In this document: one piece after another, positions 47,910 through 60,029 of the stretch
Numbering within the stretch: the first letter of the stretch is position 1
Layout of the letters: each line of letters starts with the position of its first letter
Source of the DNA: Scenedesmus sp. ARA3
Taxonomy: Eukaryota; Chlorophyta; Chlorophyceae; Sphaeropleales; Scenedesmaceae
Assembly (NCBI GenBank): GCA_004335835.1
Contig: RWJK01001840.1
Coordinates: 1-64,000 of the forward strand
Direction: 5' to 3'
DNA length: 64,000 bases
Made by a program: the position numbers and the translations under genes
The notes under the pieces: model-generated
Databases searched by the model: none
Seen by the model: only the letters and a program-made list of their open reading frames with translations
What the model was told of the DNA's origin: nothing

Positions 47910-49647
47910 ATGGCGGCACTGCTTCCCACAGGTGCAGAGGAGCAGCAAGCGCGCACAGCAGCAGTGCTGGACATCTGCATTCAGCGCCACTATCTGGCTG
48001 CAGAGGACGCTGCTCGCCTCTGGTCCAGCAGCCGGGCACTGCAGCAGCTGGTCAGCTCGCGGCTCAGCAGTGCACTGCTGGTGCGCAGCGTGGCAGCAGC
48101 AGCACAGGAAACAACAGCAGCACAGGCGGCACCAGCGGCAGCAGCAGCAGCAGCAGCGCAGGCAGCAGCAGCTATGCTGGGGGTAGCAGCAGCACCAGCA
48201 CCAGCAGATGAAACAAACAGCATGCAGGCGCTGCATTGGCTGCTGCGCCAGCCGGCAGTGACAGCAGCTATGGTCAACCAGTGCAGCCAGCAGCTGCTTG
48301 CGATCCCTGGCGTGCCGCTTGCTGCTGCGGAGGCGCTGGTTGGGGCTGGGCTGCGGGTGCAGGTCACAGGCCAGCAGCTGGTGGCAGCCGCATACAAGTG
48401 CTTTGACGGCTTCTGGGTGTGGGTGCAGGCCTTCAGGGCTGCTGGGGTGCCGCTGGAGGAGTGGGCTGCTGACCTGCCCGCAGAGCTGCGGCGCCCAATC
48501 TCCCTCCAACGCTATGGAGACTTCTCACCTGACATTGATCAGGTGATTGTCGAACTTGAAGTACACGTTGAATGTTCCCTGTGCTGCATCTCATTGTTTC
48601 AATGTTTGTATCTCAATGCCTCTGTGACTGCGTCTGTGTCTGTGTCATTCCCTGCCTCTGTCACTGCCATTGTGCTGTTGACGCTGGGAAGATTGCTTGC
48701 TGTTGGCAGCTGTGTGGAGCGCTGCCAGCAGTGCTGCTTCCTTGCCACTGCTGTTTGCAGCATGCACCATGCACTCCCAAGGGGTTGCAGTACTACTGCA
48801 GTAGACGCTGCCGACCAGCCACCCCATGGGAGTGCATGGAGCATGGTGTGTCCAGCAGCGGCAAAGAAGCAGCAGCCTGGTGACTGTCAATGAGCTTTAG
48901 ACGGACAAATTTGTGTCTGTGTGCAACGACGCATGTGTCGGTTTAAACACTTTTACACATCATGGACAAACTTCCGCTGCTACTTGCTGTTCGCTGCTGC
49001 TGTCGCTGCAGCTGCTGCAGCGCCTGACACCTGCCCGCACAGCAGACCTGCTGGCTGTCGCCCTCAACGTGGCAGCTTTTGGACGCCCAGGCCGCAACTC
49101 CTCATCAGCAGATAACATCATCCTTTGGATGTTTCTCCCGCGTGCCTACAACACCATGCGCCAGCTGCCAGCAGCAGCAGTGGAGGCGCTGCTGCGGCTG
49201 ACCATGCAGCTGCACGGCAGCATCACCAGGCCAGCAACACCTATGAATTTCCAGCGCTGGGCGTACTATCTGTGTGAGCTGCCGGCAGTCGCGCAGCTGC
49301 CAACAGCAGCTCTGGTGGAGCTGACACAGCAGGCGGTGGAGTCACCCGGGACGCACAGAGTGCGCCTTGCCGACAGATTGTTCCAACCTCTAGCTGGCAG
49401 GCAGCTCACTGCTGAGCAAGTGGAGAGTCTGCTGTCACTGCTGCGCGGCCCGGCAGCAGAATGCTCCAAAGAGGCTTATCGTGTCATCACACTGCCAAAC
49501 GGGCGCAGTGTGATGCTGTGGCTTGCCAGCCAGCCGGGAGCAGCAGCAGCTGCTGCGCGCCTGGGGCTGACGGCTGCAGATGTGCAAGAGCCTGCGGCTG
49601 CTGCGCTGCTGTTTGGCAGCAGTCAGGAAGCAGCAGGTGGTGTGTGA
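47910..49647 (+). CDS. Tandem family paralog 2, unknown function
   Basis: Exons 47910-48542 and 49012-49647, about 422 aa. Same layout as its neighbours: VLDICIQRHYLAAEDAARLW, a short Ala/Thr linker, LHWLLRQPAVTAAMVNQCSQ, LGAGLRVQ-type strand, VPLEEWAADLPAELRRP, PDIDQ donor, then exon 2 with LTPARTADLLAVALNVAAFG, LPAAAVEALLRLTMQLHGS and AADVQEPAAAALLFGSSQEA. The linker is shorter than in paralog 1 and the acidic N-terminal Gln tract is absent. The intron lacks the CTG tract but holds a small inverted repeat (CATGCACTCCC/GGGAGTGCATG) near 48764-48840. Confidence 0.75.
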
Positions 49648-50449
49648 TGCAGTGCCAGCACCATTGGGTTGAAGCTGGTGTATCTCTGGGCTGTTGAGTG
49701 GCCTCAGCTGTCGAGGTTGTAGCAGGAGGCGATGTACAGCGAGGTGCAAGTTGGTGTTCATGCAGGCATCAAGGGCTGTGGTGTGAGGTTGCTGTAGCAG
49801 TCCAGCAGGCAGCTTGGGTGAAGGACAAGCTCGCTCAGCCTGGGTGATAGCAGCTAGAATGCGCAGGTTTGTCGGTCTCTATCTTGGTTGCGTCATCATG
49901 TAATTAAAGTTGTCAAAGTGCCACTGCTGTTCATGTACAGCCCGTAAGTATAACAAAGATATCTGCCCCCCAATGCACACTTCATGCCTGATGTACAGCA
50001 TATGGCTCAGACAAAAGAATGCACATACATCCACTACCACGAGCACCACGCCCACTGATAAGTCTAGGAAATGCTGTTATGCAATTCTGTGCAGAGTGTC
50101 GGCGTTGCATGTACTCAGAGCTCCGTGTAGCCCCACCTGCTTTTGGCAGCACTGCCACCATGCGGGAAACAGAAACCTAGGAGTCGCGCTGGCAAGTGAC
50201 CCTGCACGCGAGCGAGGATGTTACTGCTGCCTGAATCAGGCGCTGATTGTTCTTAAAGCATTTGTTATGCTTTTCACGTGTCAAGCTTCTGCCACATCGA
50301 TTTACATCGTGCTGAGAGCAACCGTCAATAAGTAGCACTGCGATAAGCCGCTCAGGGATAACCCCCCATGCCTGGAGTGGTCGAAACAAAACTGCCAAAC
50401 TTGTCATCGACCTGATCTCAACGCAAGCGCACTGATCAGCACCTTGCAG
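49648..50449. other. Intergenic between paralogs 2 and 3
   Basis: No gene is supported. A short block around 50167-50190 (GAAACAGAAACCTAGGA) repeats one found about 380 nt before paralog 1 (near 44345), so this region belongs to the duplicated unit. Confidence 0.45.
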
Positions 50450-50555
50450 GTACAGCCAGTGCTTGCACAGCTGCTGAGCGCCACGCAGCTGGGCCACTGA
50501 TCAATTTGTGCGCCTGAGCTCCTGTCAATGCACTACTTTGCTATGTTGTACGCAG
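50450..50555 (+). other. Predicted leader intron of paralog 3
   Basis: 106 nt from CAG|GTACAG to an ACGCAG acceptor abutting the ATG at 50556. The sequence upstream of the donor is nearly identical to that of paralog 1. Confidence 0.5.
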
Positions 50556-51536
50556 ATGGATGCTGCAGCTACCAGCCTGGTGGCACTGGGTGCTGCAGAT
50601 GCAGATGTTGAGGAGAAGCAACAGCAGCAGCAAGCGCATGCAGCAGCAGTGCTGGACATCTGCATTCAGCGCCACCTGGCTGCAGAAGACACCGCCCGCC
50701 TGTATGCCAGCAGCCGTGCATTGCAGCAGCTGGTCAGCGCACGGCTCAGCAGTGCGCTGCTGGTGCGCAGCGTAGCAGCAGCAGCGCAGGCAGCGACCGC
50801 TGCGGCAGCAACATTTCCAGTGCCAGAAATAGCTCTGGACTTTGATTCTGAAAGTCAATTTGATGATCTAGAAACATGGCCAGCAGGTGAACTCACCATT
50901 ATGAAGGCGCTGCGCTGGCTGCTGCGCCAACCGGCAGTGACAGCAGCCATGATCAACCAGTGCAGCCAGCAGCTGCTGGTGATCCCTGGCGTGCCGCCTG
51001 CTGCTGCGAAGGCGCTTGTGCGGGCTGGGCTGCGGGTGCAGATCACAGGGCAGCAGCTGGTGGCGCGAGCATATGAAGGCTTTCAGAGGTTCGAGGTGTG
51101 GGTGGAGGCGTTCAGTGTTGCTCGGGTGCCGCTGGAGGAGTGGGCTGCTGACCTGCCCGCAGAGCTGCGTCGCGTGTCCTGCTGCCAACGCATAGCAGGT
51201 TACGGACAGGTGCAGGCAAGTACACAGAAGTGGTATGTGAATACTGGGGTCATACCTAAATGTGTCTCTTGCACACATTGTACATTTGCCACGTGTTATA
51301 GTTGCCATGCGTCGAGGCAATCAACAGCAGTGCGGCACAGACCAACGGCACCTGTTTCCCATACCAGCAATTGCACACCATTGTGCAGCCTGCCGGGAGC
51401 CTGTGCATCCTATCTATGTGGCATGCCACAACTGGAATGTGCATGACAGGCACGACGTCTGGAACGTGCATGACAGGGACGACACGCCTGCTGCATAACT
51501 TGAACGTGCTGCTGCTGCCGCCGCCGCCGCCGCCGC

Positions 51537-51569
<33 letters not shown>

Positions 51570-51821
51570 AGGTGGTGCTGGGCTTGTCACCAGCCCGCAT
51601 CGCTGACGTGCTTGCTGTGGCCCTCAACGTGGCAGCATGGCGCAAGAGTAGCAACCGCAAATACATCTGCCGATGCCGCAGCTGCGGCCCCAGGGACATC
51701 ATGGGGGAAGGAGGAGCAGTATGTAATGTCCTAGACGTGTTCTACATGCCCGCCTGCACAGTCACAGCCCAGCTGCCAGCAGCAGCAGTGGAGGCGCTGC
51801 TGCGGCTGGCACTGCAGTTGT

Positions 51822-51863
<42 letters not shown>

Positions 51864-52285
51864 TCGAAGACACAGAAAGCTGGTGGTCTGATGCCTTGTA
51901 TCGCATTAGCGTGCTACCCGCGGCTGCGCAGCTGCCAACAGCAGCTCTGATGGATGCAGCGGCGCAGGCTGTGCAGTCATGGGGGTGCAAGGCGGCGTGT
52001 ACCGCCCAGTTCTTTGTGCTGCTGGAGGGCAGGGAGCTCACTGCTGAGCAGGTGGCGAGGCTGTTAGCGCTGCTGTGCGGCCCAACAGCAGCAGCAGCAG
52101 CAGACGCTTACCACGTGTTGCGCATGCCAGGGGGTCTCTCAGTGCTGCTGTGGCTTGCCAGCCAGCCAGCAGCAGCTGCAGCTGCAGCAAGCGTTGGGCT
52201 GACTGCTGCAGATGTGCAGGACCGTGACGCTGCTGCGCTGCTGTTTGGTGGCCAGCAGCAGGCAGGCTCAGCAGATGGCGTGTGA
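50556..52285 (+). CDS. Tandem family paralog 3, unknown function
   Basis: Exons 50556-51209 and 51572-52285, about 455 aa. N-terminal VLDICIQRHLAAEDTARLYA and SARLSSALLVRSVAAAAQA. The Ala linker is replaced by an acidic stretch (ALDFDSESQFDDLETWPAG). Then come LRWLLRQPAVTAAMINQCSQ, LVRAGLRVQITGQQLVARAY, VPLEEWAADLPAELRRV and exon 2 LSPARIADVLAVALNVAAW through DRDAAALLFGGQQQAG. The donor could be CAG|GTGCAG (51209) or CAG|GCAAGT six bases later; both keep phase 0. A Ser run and a Cys-containing segment (CRCRSCG) interrupt exon 2. A CTG tract ends in its acceptor. Confidence 0.74.
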
Positions 52286-53118
52286 TGCAATGCGTGTGGT
52301 CCCCATCAGTTGTTGTAGATAGTTGTGATGCAGCTGGCCTCGAGGCTGCAGCTGTAGCAGGCCCTGCTGCTGATCTTCTTGCAGTTGGGGGCAGACGCAC
52401 AGCACGTGCCTGGTGATTGCATTTTTGGGGTGGCAATGGTGGGTGGTGTTGTATGTTAAGTGGCAAAGCATCCGCTGTGCAGCTGCTGTCATAGCGAGCA
52501 GTGCAACAGCAATGATGCCCTGATATTTCTGGTGTTGGTGCGGCAGCTGACGTAGAGAAGTGGGATGATGGCCGCCGTCGCAACAGCTGCTTGCCTTGGC
52601 GCTGCATGATTGGCTACTTTTGCCCTGCAACAAGACTACGCAATGGTGCAAACCTACTGTGGTGCGAAGATTATCAAGCAATATTGTCGATGTTGACGCA
52701 CTGCTTTGCTCACACATGGGTTTGCGTTGTGTAGCCTGTCGTGGAGACATATTTATACGCCACCACAACACTCTACGTCACCTTGCGCCAACAAAATAAT
52801 TGCTGATGACCTATTTACAAAAAATACAGTACAACGCAACTCAGGACTCATTGCATGATGCCGCGAGGCACGTGACACATGCATCAACAACAATACATAT
52901 CATTCGGAAGGCGTAACCTTGCAGCTGACAGATGCGCACACACACAGAGACTTTCTGGGGTGAGTCTCCTTTGAGTGACAGCCTGTTTTGCTGAGTCATC
53001 TGCGACGTTCCAGATCTTCGGGTGTTCGTTGCAACGTAGTTGCCTGTGCACACCGTGTAACCCCTCTTCTCGGAGGTGCGCATAATCATGCATGCGCCAA
53101 CGACACTGAGCGCCAACC
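52286..53118. other. Intergenic between convergent genes
   Basis: About 830 nt separating paralog 3 (+) and the glycosyltransferase (-). No domain or repeat was recognised. Confidence 0.5.
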
Positions 53119-54983
53119 TCACCGCTCAACCGGCCCCCGCCCTGGGTACCAGCCATCCCAGCGGTGCTGCTGCGCCTCACTGCACCCCTCCCAGTTAACC
53201 ACCAAGCCAGTCGCTATGAGCTGTGTAGCGCCAAAATCACGCGCAATGCACTCGCTCAGCGATATGTGCTCGCAGTCTCCCCCTTCGTCATGCCTGCAGC
53301 CTGCAGGCGAGCTGCTGTTGCCGGGTGCGCTGCGCAGCATGCGTGCGTCGTACATGCCCCAGCCACCAAACGCTGCCTGCACTGGCACCACCGCCTGGCC
53401 GTTGATGTACGTGCAATTCATCGTGGCTGCGCTGTTGCTCCGCATGGCGGAAAAGTCGCATGTGCCGGGTTTGACGAGCACCATGGAATCAGCCATGGTG
53501 TGCGCAGCTCCGGAGGAGTCGCGGTGCGAACAAGTCGCAGTAGACAGCGGCAGAGCCTGCAAAAGCAGATGCGACATACCACCACCACCAGCAGCAGCAG
53601 CAGCAGCAGCAGCAATGACAATGTGACAGAGATGTATATGACTGGGTTGCGTGGCAATGCAGATCAACACGGCTTGCGGCCACAAGCGGTGCGCTACGCA
53701 GCTGCTTGATCGAGCAAAGGAGCCACGGCTGCGTACATGGAGATATTCATCCAACAGCATGGCACTATAGACATCCGATGTCAGGGCAAGTCTTGGCAAC
53801 CACCCCGTGCAAAATATGACCAGACTTGGAAACGACACCCATACTCAAGTGGTGCACTGGTAGGCTGCGTCACACACTACCTAGATCAGTTACTGCTGTA
53901 ACCCATCATGCAAGATGTGCATGTTGCTCCCTGTTGTAACAACAACTAAATATGTGTGTGAGTGCTGGTTGCTGCTGGAGCCTGCAGCTGCCGGTTGGTT
54001 GCAGCGGCCTATTTGCCGAGGTGGCTGTCGTGGCTGAGCCACATGAACACGCCATGTGATCGCATGACCCCTCATACTATCAGCTGCAGGTGCTATCCCA
54101 CTCACCTGGCGTTTCAAAGGGCACTTCCTCCCTGCTGCTGCCGAAGAAATCCTTGTACCAGCCGCACGCGCCGTTCGCATACAGGGCGTGCCATGCTTCC
54201 CTTAGCGGCTGGCAGCAGCGCGTCCATCACCTTCACCATGTTGCTGACGTCCCAGGCAAAGCACATGTCTGTGTCGACTGCAATCAGGAAGTCGACTGCT
54301 GCATACTCCGGCTGCGAGAGCTCCTCGAGGTACCTGTTTCGTGCCTGGGCAAGCACCTTGAGGTCTTTGTGGCCTGCTGCTGCGGGCTTGAACCCCAGGT
54401 GTCTGGCAGTGCGGTTGTGGGTAATGCTGGAAGTGAAGTTGGCAGCCCAGGCGTTAAACACACCACGTGTGTCATCAGACGAGTCGTTTTCAACAAACAT
54501 GACGTGCGCGTCTTTGAATTGCGCAGCAAGCTTTGCGATGTTGGCCAGCACGTAGGGCAGCTCCTTTGCAACGTCCCTCCCAATCATGCCAAACATAACG
54601 CTGGTGGTCGCTGCTGTCCTGATGATGCCGAACCTGTGGTTCCCAGCTGCTGCATCTGGACCTTGTAGCTGAGCATGCTGCTGCTGCTGCTGCTGCTGCT
54701 GCCCCCGCTGCAACAGCAGCTTGTTGCTGCCTGGTAGTTGACGCGCCTCCCGCAGTTGCAGCCGCACCCTCAGCGTGGAGTGCAGCGTCAGCTGGCCTGA
54801 CAGGAACACACACAGCCATACTGCACAGCAAGCAATGCTACATAGCAGCAAGCAGTGGTGGTGCAGCTGGGTGTGTGCTTTGCTGAGCCGTGTTGAAAGC
54901 TTGGCTGTTGAAGACCTGTGCGGCAGACACGCCAGGAAATGGTGAGAGCAGTTGCAGATCACAGGCCATGTGATTGATGTCAT
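53119..54983 (-). CDS. Glycosyltransferase, type II membrane, two apparent frameshifts
   Basis: Two exons, about 54983-54106 and 53556-53119. A signal anchor (CLLLCSIACCAVWLCVFLSG) and Gln-rich stem precede a catalytic domain with a CAP59/mannosyltransferase-like order: ELPYVLANIAKLAAQF, VMFVENDSSDDTRGVF, RNRYLEELSQPEY, FLIAVDTDMCFAWDVSNMV (DxD-like metal site), then ANGACGWYKDFFG, CTYINGQAVVPVQAAFGGWG, and CEHISLSECIARDFGATQLI with NWEGC. ANGACGWYKDFFG is one frame off from what precedes it (extra base near CCC at 54199-54201). Exon 2 needs two bases restored near 53518-53523 (a CG dinucleotide run) to pass from YCDLFAPR to DSSGAAHTM. Either a young pseudogene or assembly indels. The start codon is uncertain; 55046 is also in frame. 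Confidence 0.7.
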
Positions 54984-57041
54984 TGAACACTTTGAGGTTT
55001 GGCAGATATGGCGTGCAGTTTTTTTTACACAGCAAGACAAGTGCACTGGGCGTTCTCAGCATACCCACATGGAAATTGCTGCCTTGGTAGCCTAAGAGTG
55101 TCGATAATCCAGCAACTACGCACTTCTAGTTGCAGTTACGGAACACTGGAGTCATATCGCACTCTTCAGATCGTGCATCAGGGCGTGCAGGCATGCACGC
55201 CCCTATAAGTGCTGCTCAAGCTCATTCAGCTCAGGCACCGGTGACTCGGTACCGAGTCCAATGTAACGCATCAACGAGACGGCCTGCCGCAAAGCAAGCA
55301 CCCAAGAGTAAAATAATGGCATAGATGGTTAAATAATGAATAGTTTCAAGTTAATTGTGTCCTACCCTACGTTCAAGGCATCTTGGATATGTCAGCCAAC
55401 CCCGTGCACGTGGATATCGTGCCCGTACGTACGTACGTAGTATACTCTGCAGACAGCACGTGCTCCCTGCACCAACAGCTGCAGTGCCGCCAAATACAGG
55501 GCTGCAGCTCCGGAAAAAGGACGTTCAATGTTTTTTTATACAAAACAATATCACCAATTCCGAGTTTTGGTGGCCAGAAGTCAATTGTAACTATAGCTAC
55601 ACCCTGTCTCCTGCTGCTGTGTGCTGCCTGGTCCGCAAGGTATGCTGGGGGCGGCTGCGTAGCTGCTGTTTCAGGACCCTGGCTGTCTGCAGGAGTGGGT
55701 GAAAAGCTGTTGTCGGTCAGGCTTGCATGCTGGGGGCTGGATCAGTCAGCTGATGGGCAGATGACATACCGCCAATGTTTGGGCTGGCTAGGGTGTGCGT
55801 CCCGCGCATTGACAATGTACTACAATGTAGACACTGTAGGGATGAAGCCTGTAGGTGCAGTTTCTAGGCTCAGTTTCCAGGTTGGGCACTGCTCTGGCAG
55901 ACCCTGCAAACAGCAAGGCGTGTGGCCTGGCGCTTAACATGTCTGTACGCGTCGTATGGTATGTGGTGACAGCTATTAAAAAAAATTGTATCTTCTACGA
56001 GTCATATCATCGTATGGTTTGAGGCAATGTGGGTAACACTGTTAACGAATGTGTTTGCAACAATGTCACTAGTTTGCAACCAAATTGTAGCCTCATGACT
56101 AACAAATAAGGGTACCAAGGGGCCACACATGTGTTGTCATGCAGGCCAGGTTGATCTGCATCCTTAGTGCTGTAGTAGCGCAACAGGGGCTGCCTGCAGA
56201 GTAGGTCAGCCTGAGCATGGGCACCACCAGTGACTGGCGGCACCCGCAAAGAACACATTCATGCCAGCCACTTTGGGTACAAACGTCTAAAATGGTCCGT
56301 TGTGCAGCCGTAAGATGATGCGCCTTTATGCTTTCTGGTGCTGATGTATGCCCCGTGTATTGTCGCACTGGCAACAGCGGCGAATGCAGCTCCAGAACGC
56401 ATTCTAGATAACTGTGTCACATTAAATCTCTGTAATGTTTTGCCAGTGATCCGCAAAAAAATCGCTTTCTTACACCCGCGCGAAACAAATCAGTCGAGGC
56501 AGCGGCGCGGAGCGCTCTCTGCATTCGCAGGGTGCCCGGGGCGGACAGGCGAAACGAACCAAACGAACCTGTGTCCACCATCAGCAGCAGCATGACAGAA
56601 AAGTGTTGTTGCGTTGATCGACCATCGGTGTGATTCCCTGTGTAAGCTCTGTGACGACCATTGAGCTGACAAGCCAGGTGCAGTCCAGTTGAACCTTCAG
56701 AAAGCCAGGAGGCCTAGCAGGGCGATCATTCTATGGCCCCAAGTGTGTGCTGTACAGCACACTGTGCAATCACATGATGTGTCTGATGGCATCGCAGCAT
56801 GCCATTCACCTGGTGCTCTGCTTTCTTCCTTGTCAGGATGGTGTGATGCATCTGTGCATAGTGTGCCACAGCAGCAACTGACGATCCGTCGAACATTTGA
56901 AAAGTTGAAGCAAATTTGAAGTGCAGCAGCGGCTGTGCTGCCCTGTGTTCTTCCCACACAAGACCATCATGATGTGCTGCCATCCTAATGACTCTGCCTT
57001 GTGCAAATTGTTGCGCGCTGCATCTTTGCTGATGCATGCAG
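54984..57041. other. Intergenic, no supported gene
   Basis: About 2 kb containing a 184-aa plus-strand open frame (55383-55937) without domain, signal or repeat support, and otherwise short frames. It should hold the promoters of the divergent glycosyltransferase and the family relative to the right. Confidence 0.45.
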
Positions 57042-57047
57042 ATGGAC

Positions 57048-57083
<36 letters not shown>

Positions 57084-58491
57084 CACGCAGGCGCAGCACA
57101 CGTTGAACCAGCAGCACTCTCGCAGCGCATGAACGCAGTGCTGGCTGTATGCATGCTGCACGGCTTCGACGCACACAGCTTTGCGCGCCTGTGTGCCAGC
57201 AGCCGAGCGTTACAGCAGCGGTGCAGCGCAGCACTCAGCAGCCCACCTGCATTGAGTACACTGCTGCTGCGCAGCGTGGCAGCAACAGCAGGTTACAGCA
57301 GCAGCCGAGCCATCACAGCACTGCACTGGCTGCTGCAGCAGCCGACCATGACAGCCGCCAAAATCAACATGGTCGGTACCCAGCTGCTGCTGCTACCCCG
57401 CGTGCCGCTGGCTGCTGCGGAGGCGCTCGTGCGGTCTGGCCTGCGGATGAAGATGACGCCACAGCAGCTGGCGGCAGCAGCAGCAGCTGGCGCAGAGGGC
57501 TGTGGAGTGTGGCTGGCAGCTCACAGCAACATGCTTGTGCCCAGGCAGATTTGGGAGCTGGACTGCCGGTGGTGGTGGAGAATGCGTGCCTGCGACACCC
57601 ACTACCGCAGTGGGTAGGTTTCTTGGATGTTTCTGTAGATTACATATACTGCTTGCAGTTTTCCACCCATGGATGGTCCTACGCGCTGAGGTTAGTACAG
57701 CTGGTCTTCGCATGAAGATCACAGCGCAGCAGCTGGCGGTGGCTGCAGCAGCCGGCGCAGAGGGCTGCGGAGTGTGGCTGGCTGCTCACAGCAACATGCT
57801 TGTGCCCAGGCAAATTTGAGGAGCTGGCCTGCCGGTGGTGGTGGAGAATGCGTGCTTACGGCACCCGCTGCCACATTAGGTAGGGTTATTAGCATTTTCT
57901 TTGTAGTACACTTCTTTCATTCCTTTCCAGCCATGGATGCCCCCATGTGGTGCAGCTGGTACAGTGGTGTGCATAACATGACGCCTGTATGGCTCCCTGA
58001 AACCTGCGGGGCTTTTCCTCTAGCACTTGAAGCACATCGCCACCCGCTGTTGGTGATGGACGCGATTAAGTATGACATGACTCATGCAATGAGCAGGGAA
58101 GTAAATTGGACAGTCTAGCATGAAAAATGCAAATTTGCGCACCTTCAAGCACTGCTGGGCCAGGAGATCCCCCGCCCAAGGAAGTGTGCTGACGCTCCTG
58201 TTGCTGCTGCTGCAGGTGCTGCAGCAGGTCAGACCCCTTGAGCTGCCGCCACTGCTGGCTGTGGCTGTGGCTGCCCTGACTGGCTGCGCCACCTCTGCTG
58301 CACTCGAAGCCGCTACCAGCAATGTCCTCGGCCTGTGCAGCTGCCACGCGGCAAGGCAGCTCACTGCAGCAGCAGCTGAGCCGATGCTACAAGCAGCCCT
58401 GCATGTGTGCAGCTCCCAGAGCTTTGCTGTAAACAGGCGCCGAATGCGGCCCTGCTTGCTGGCTGTGTGCGATCTGACTGCCAGCCAATTC

Positions 58492-58540
<49 letters not shown>

Positions 58541-60029
58541 ATGCAGATGCAGCAGCAGCAGATGCAGATGCAGCAGCAGCAGGACTTCAAACATTGCTGC
58601 GCCTGGCGCTGCACCTGCGGTATACACCGTGCGTGACCCAGCTGTGCAGAGAGGACAGCGTACAGCAGCAATTAAGAGCCGCAGCAGTGATGCAGCTGCT
58701 GCAGGCAGCCTTGCACAGTCAGCAACCTTCAGCTACCTACTACAGCTGCTGCAGCCAGGCAGACTGCAATGACCTGGCAGCATGCCTCACTGCTGTATGC
58801 ACCCTACCAGCTGCAGTTGCGCTGCCAGCAGCAGCAGTGGCAGCCCTGCTGGAGCTCTCCATACAGCAGCAGGTGTGCAGTGCAGCTGTAGGCGTGCTGT
58901 GCAGCTTGCCGGCCGCACAAACCCTGCCAGTGCAGCACGTAAAACCGCTGCTAAAAGCTCTGCAGGGCCCTGCAGCCATTGGAGCGCCTCGTGCACTGCT
59001 AAGCTGGATTGTCAGCAGACCTTGCTGGCCAGCCAGTAGTTGGATAGGAGTTGCAGCGCCAAGCCTAGCTGTAGAGCAGCTGAAGGCTGCTGCAGCAATG
59101 CATGATGTGGCAGCTGTTAAAGCACTGTGCAGTGGCCCAGTCGGATTGGCTCTGTCTGCAGCTCAGGCGGCAGCGGTACTTGTGTGGATGGCGGAGCATC
59201 TGGAACAGAACCTTGCAGCCCGCGCTGAGCAGCTGCAGCAGCAGCAGCAACAGGAACACTGCATGCTGGTTGTGCAGCTGGCAAATGATGAGACGGTACT
59301 GCATATGCTAGATGCCGTGCTACGTGTACCACGCTTGGCCGATATCAAGCCGGCCCAGCTTGCGGCAATCGCAGCAGCTGCAGCACGCAACATGGGCTGC
59401 GCTGCAGGACGGCACCTGCTGCAGCGACTACCTGCCCATACAGCAGCTGGCGCGCCTGCAGATCTTGCAGCTAACGTGCTGGCTGCGGCTGCTGCTGCAG
59501 GAGATAGTGACAGCTTGTTCCACCTTTGCAGCTGGCTGCCTGCCTGCCAGCAGCTGAGTGCAGGACAGCTTGTGGCCACACTGCAGGCAGCGCTGCACTG
59601 CAGGCAGCCGACCTGTGAATATGGCAGCTCGGAGTGTGTGCGCGGCTATTGGAGTTGCCAGCAGCAGCAGCAGCAGCAGCAGTTACGGCGCAGCAAGCTG
59701 CAAGGCTGCTGGCGGACGTGCTGCAGCCAGGCAGCAGCAGCAGCAGTAGCAGCAGCAGCAGCGGCAGCAGCAGCAGTGCGGCCTTGGTAGTGTTTCAGCT
59801 GTGCAGGGGGCTGCCTGCAGTGCATGAGATTGAGCCGCATGATGTCGCATGCTTGCTGTTCAGTGCAGTGGAGTATGGTGATTGGCTGTCTGTGCAGAGT
59901 CTGGTGGCGCTCGCAGGAGCAGCACACATTGGCGCAGCAGCAGCAGATAGGCTGCTGGCAGCTGCAGCTGGCAGTGGCTGCAGGATGAAAGTGCTGGCAG
60001 TGAGAGACTCGGCAATGATGCAGCTGTAG
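57042..60029 (+). CDS. Diverged tandem-family relative, frameshifted
   Basis: Exon 1 57042-57613 and exon 2 58216-60029. The ATG again directly follows a GCAG acceptor-like site. Family blocks are recognisable: LCASSRALQQRCSAALSS, LHWLLQQPTMTAAKINM, LPRVPLAAAEALVRSGLRM. Exon 2 is longer and repeat-like (Ala/Leu helices, e.g. LPAAAVAALLELSIQQQV), reaching VACLLFSAVEYGDWLSVQSL near the end. Each exon is one base short of a multiple of three. In exon 1 the lost base is in the G run at 57553-57555: the neighbouring decoy copy has one more base there and restores WGAGLP, the counterpart of WAADLP. In exon 2 the shift lies near the GTGTGTG at 59634-59640, before ARLLELPAAAA. This is decay or uncorrected indels. 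Confidence 0.65.
57711..57880 (+). repeat. Decoy copy of exon 1 3' edge of the family relative
   Basis: About 170 nt repeating GLRMKITAQQLAVAAAAGAE, CGVWLAAHSNMLVPRQI and the donor. It has TGA where TGG is expected. Differences in the VVVENACLRHPLP segment are synonymous in that frame. Confidence 0.88.

Noticed and set aside
55383..55937. 184-aa plus-strand open frame
   Set aside because: No domain, signal peptide or splice support, and composition unlike the neighbouring genes. Treated as chance.
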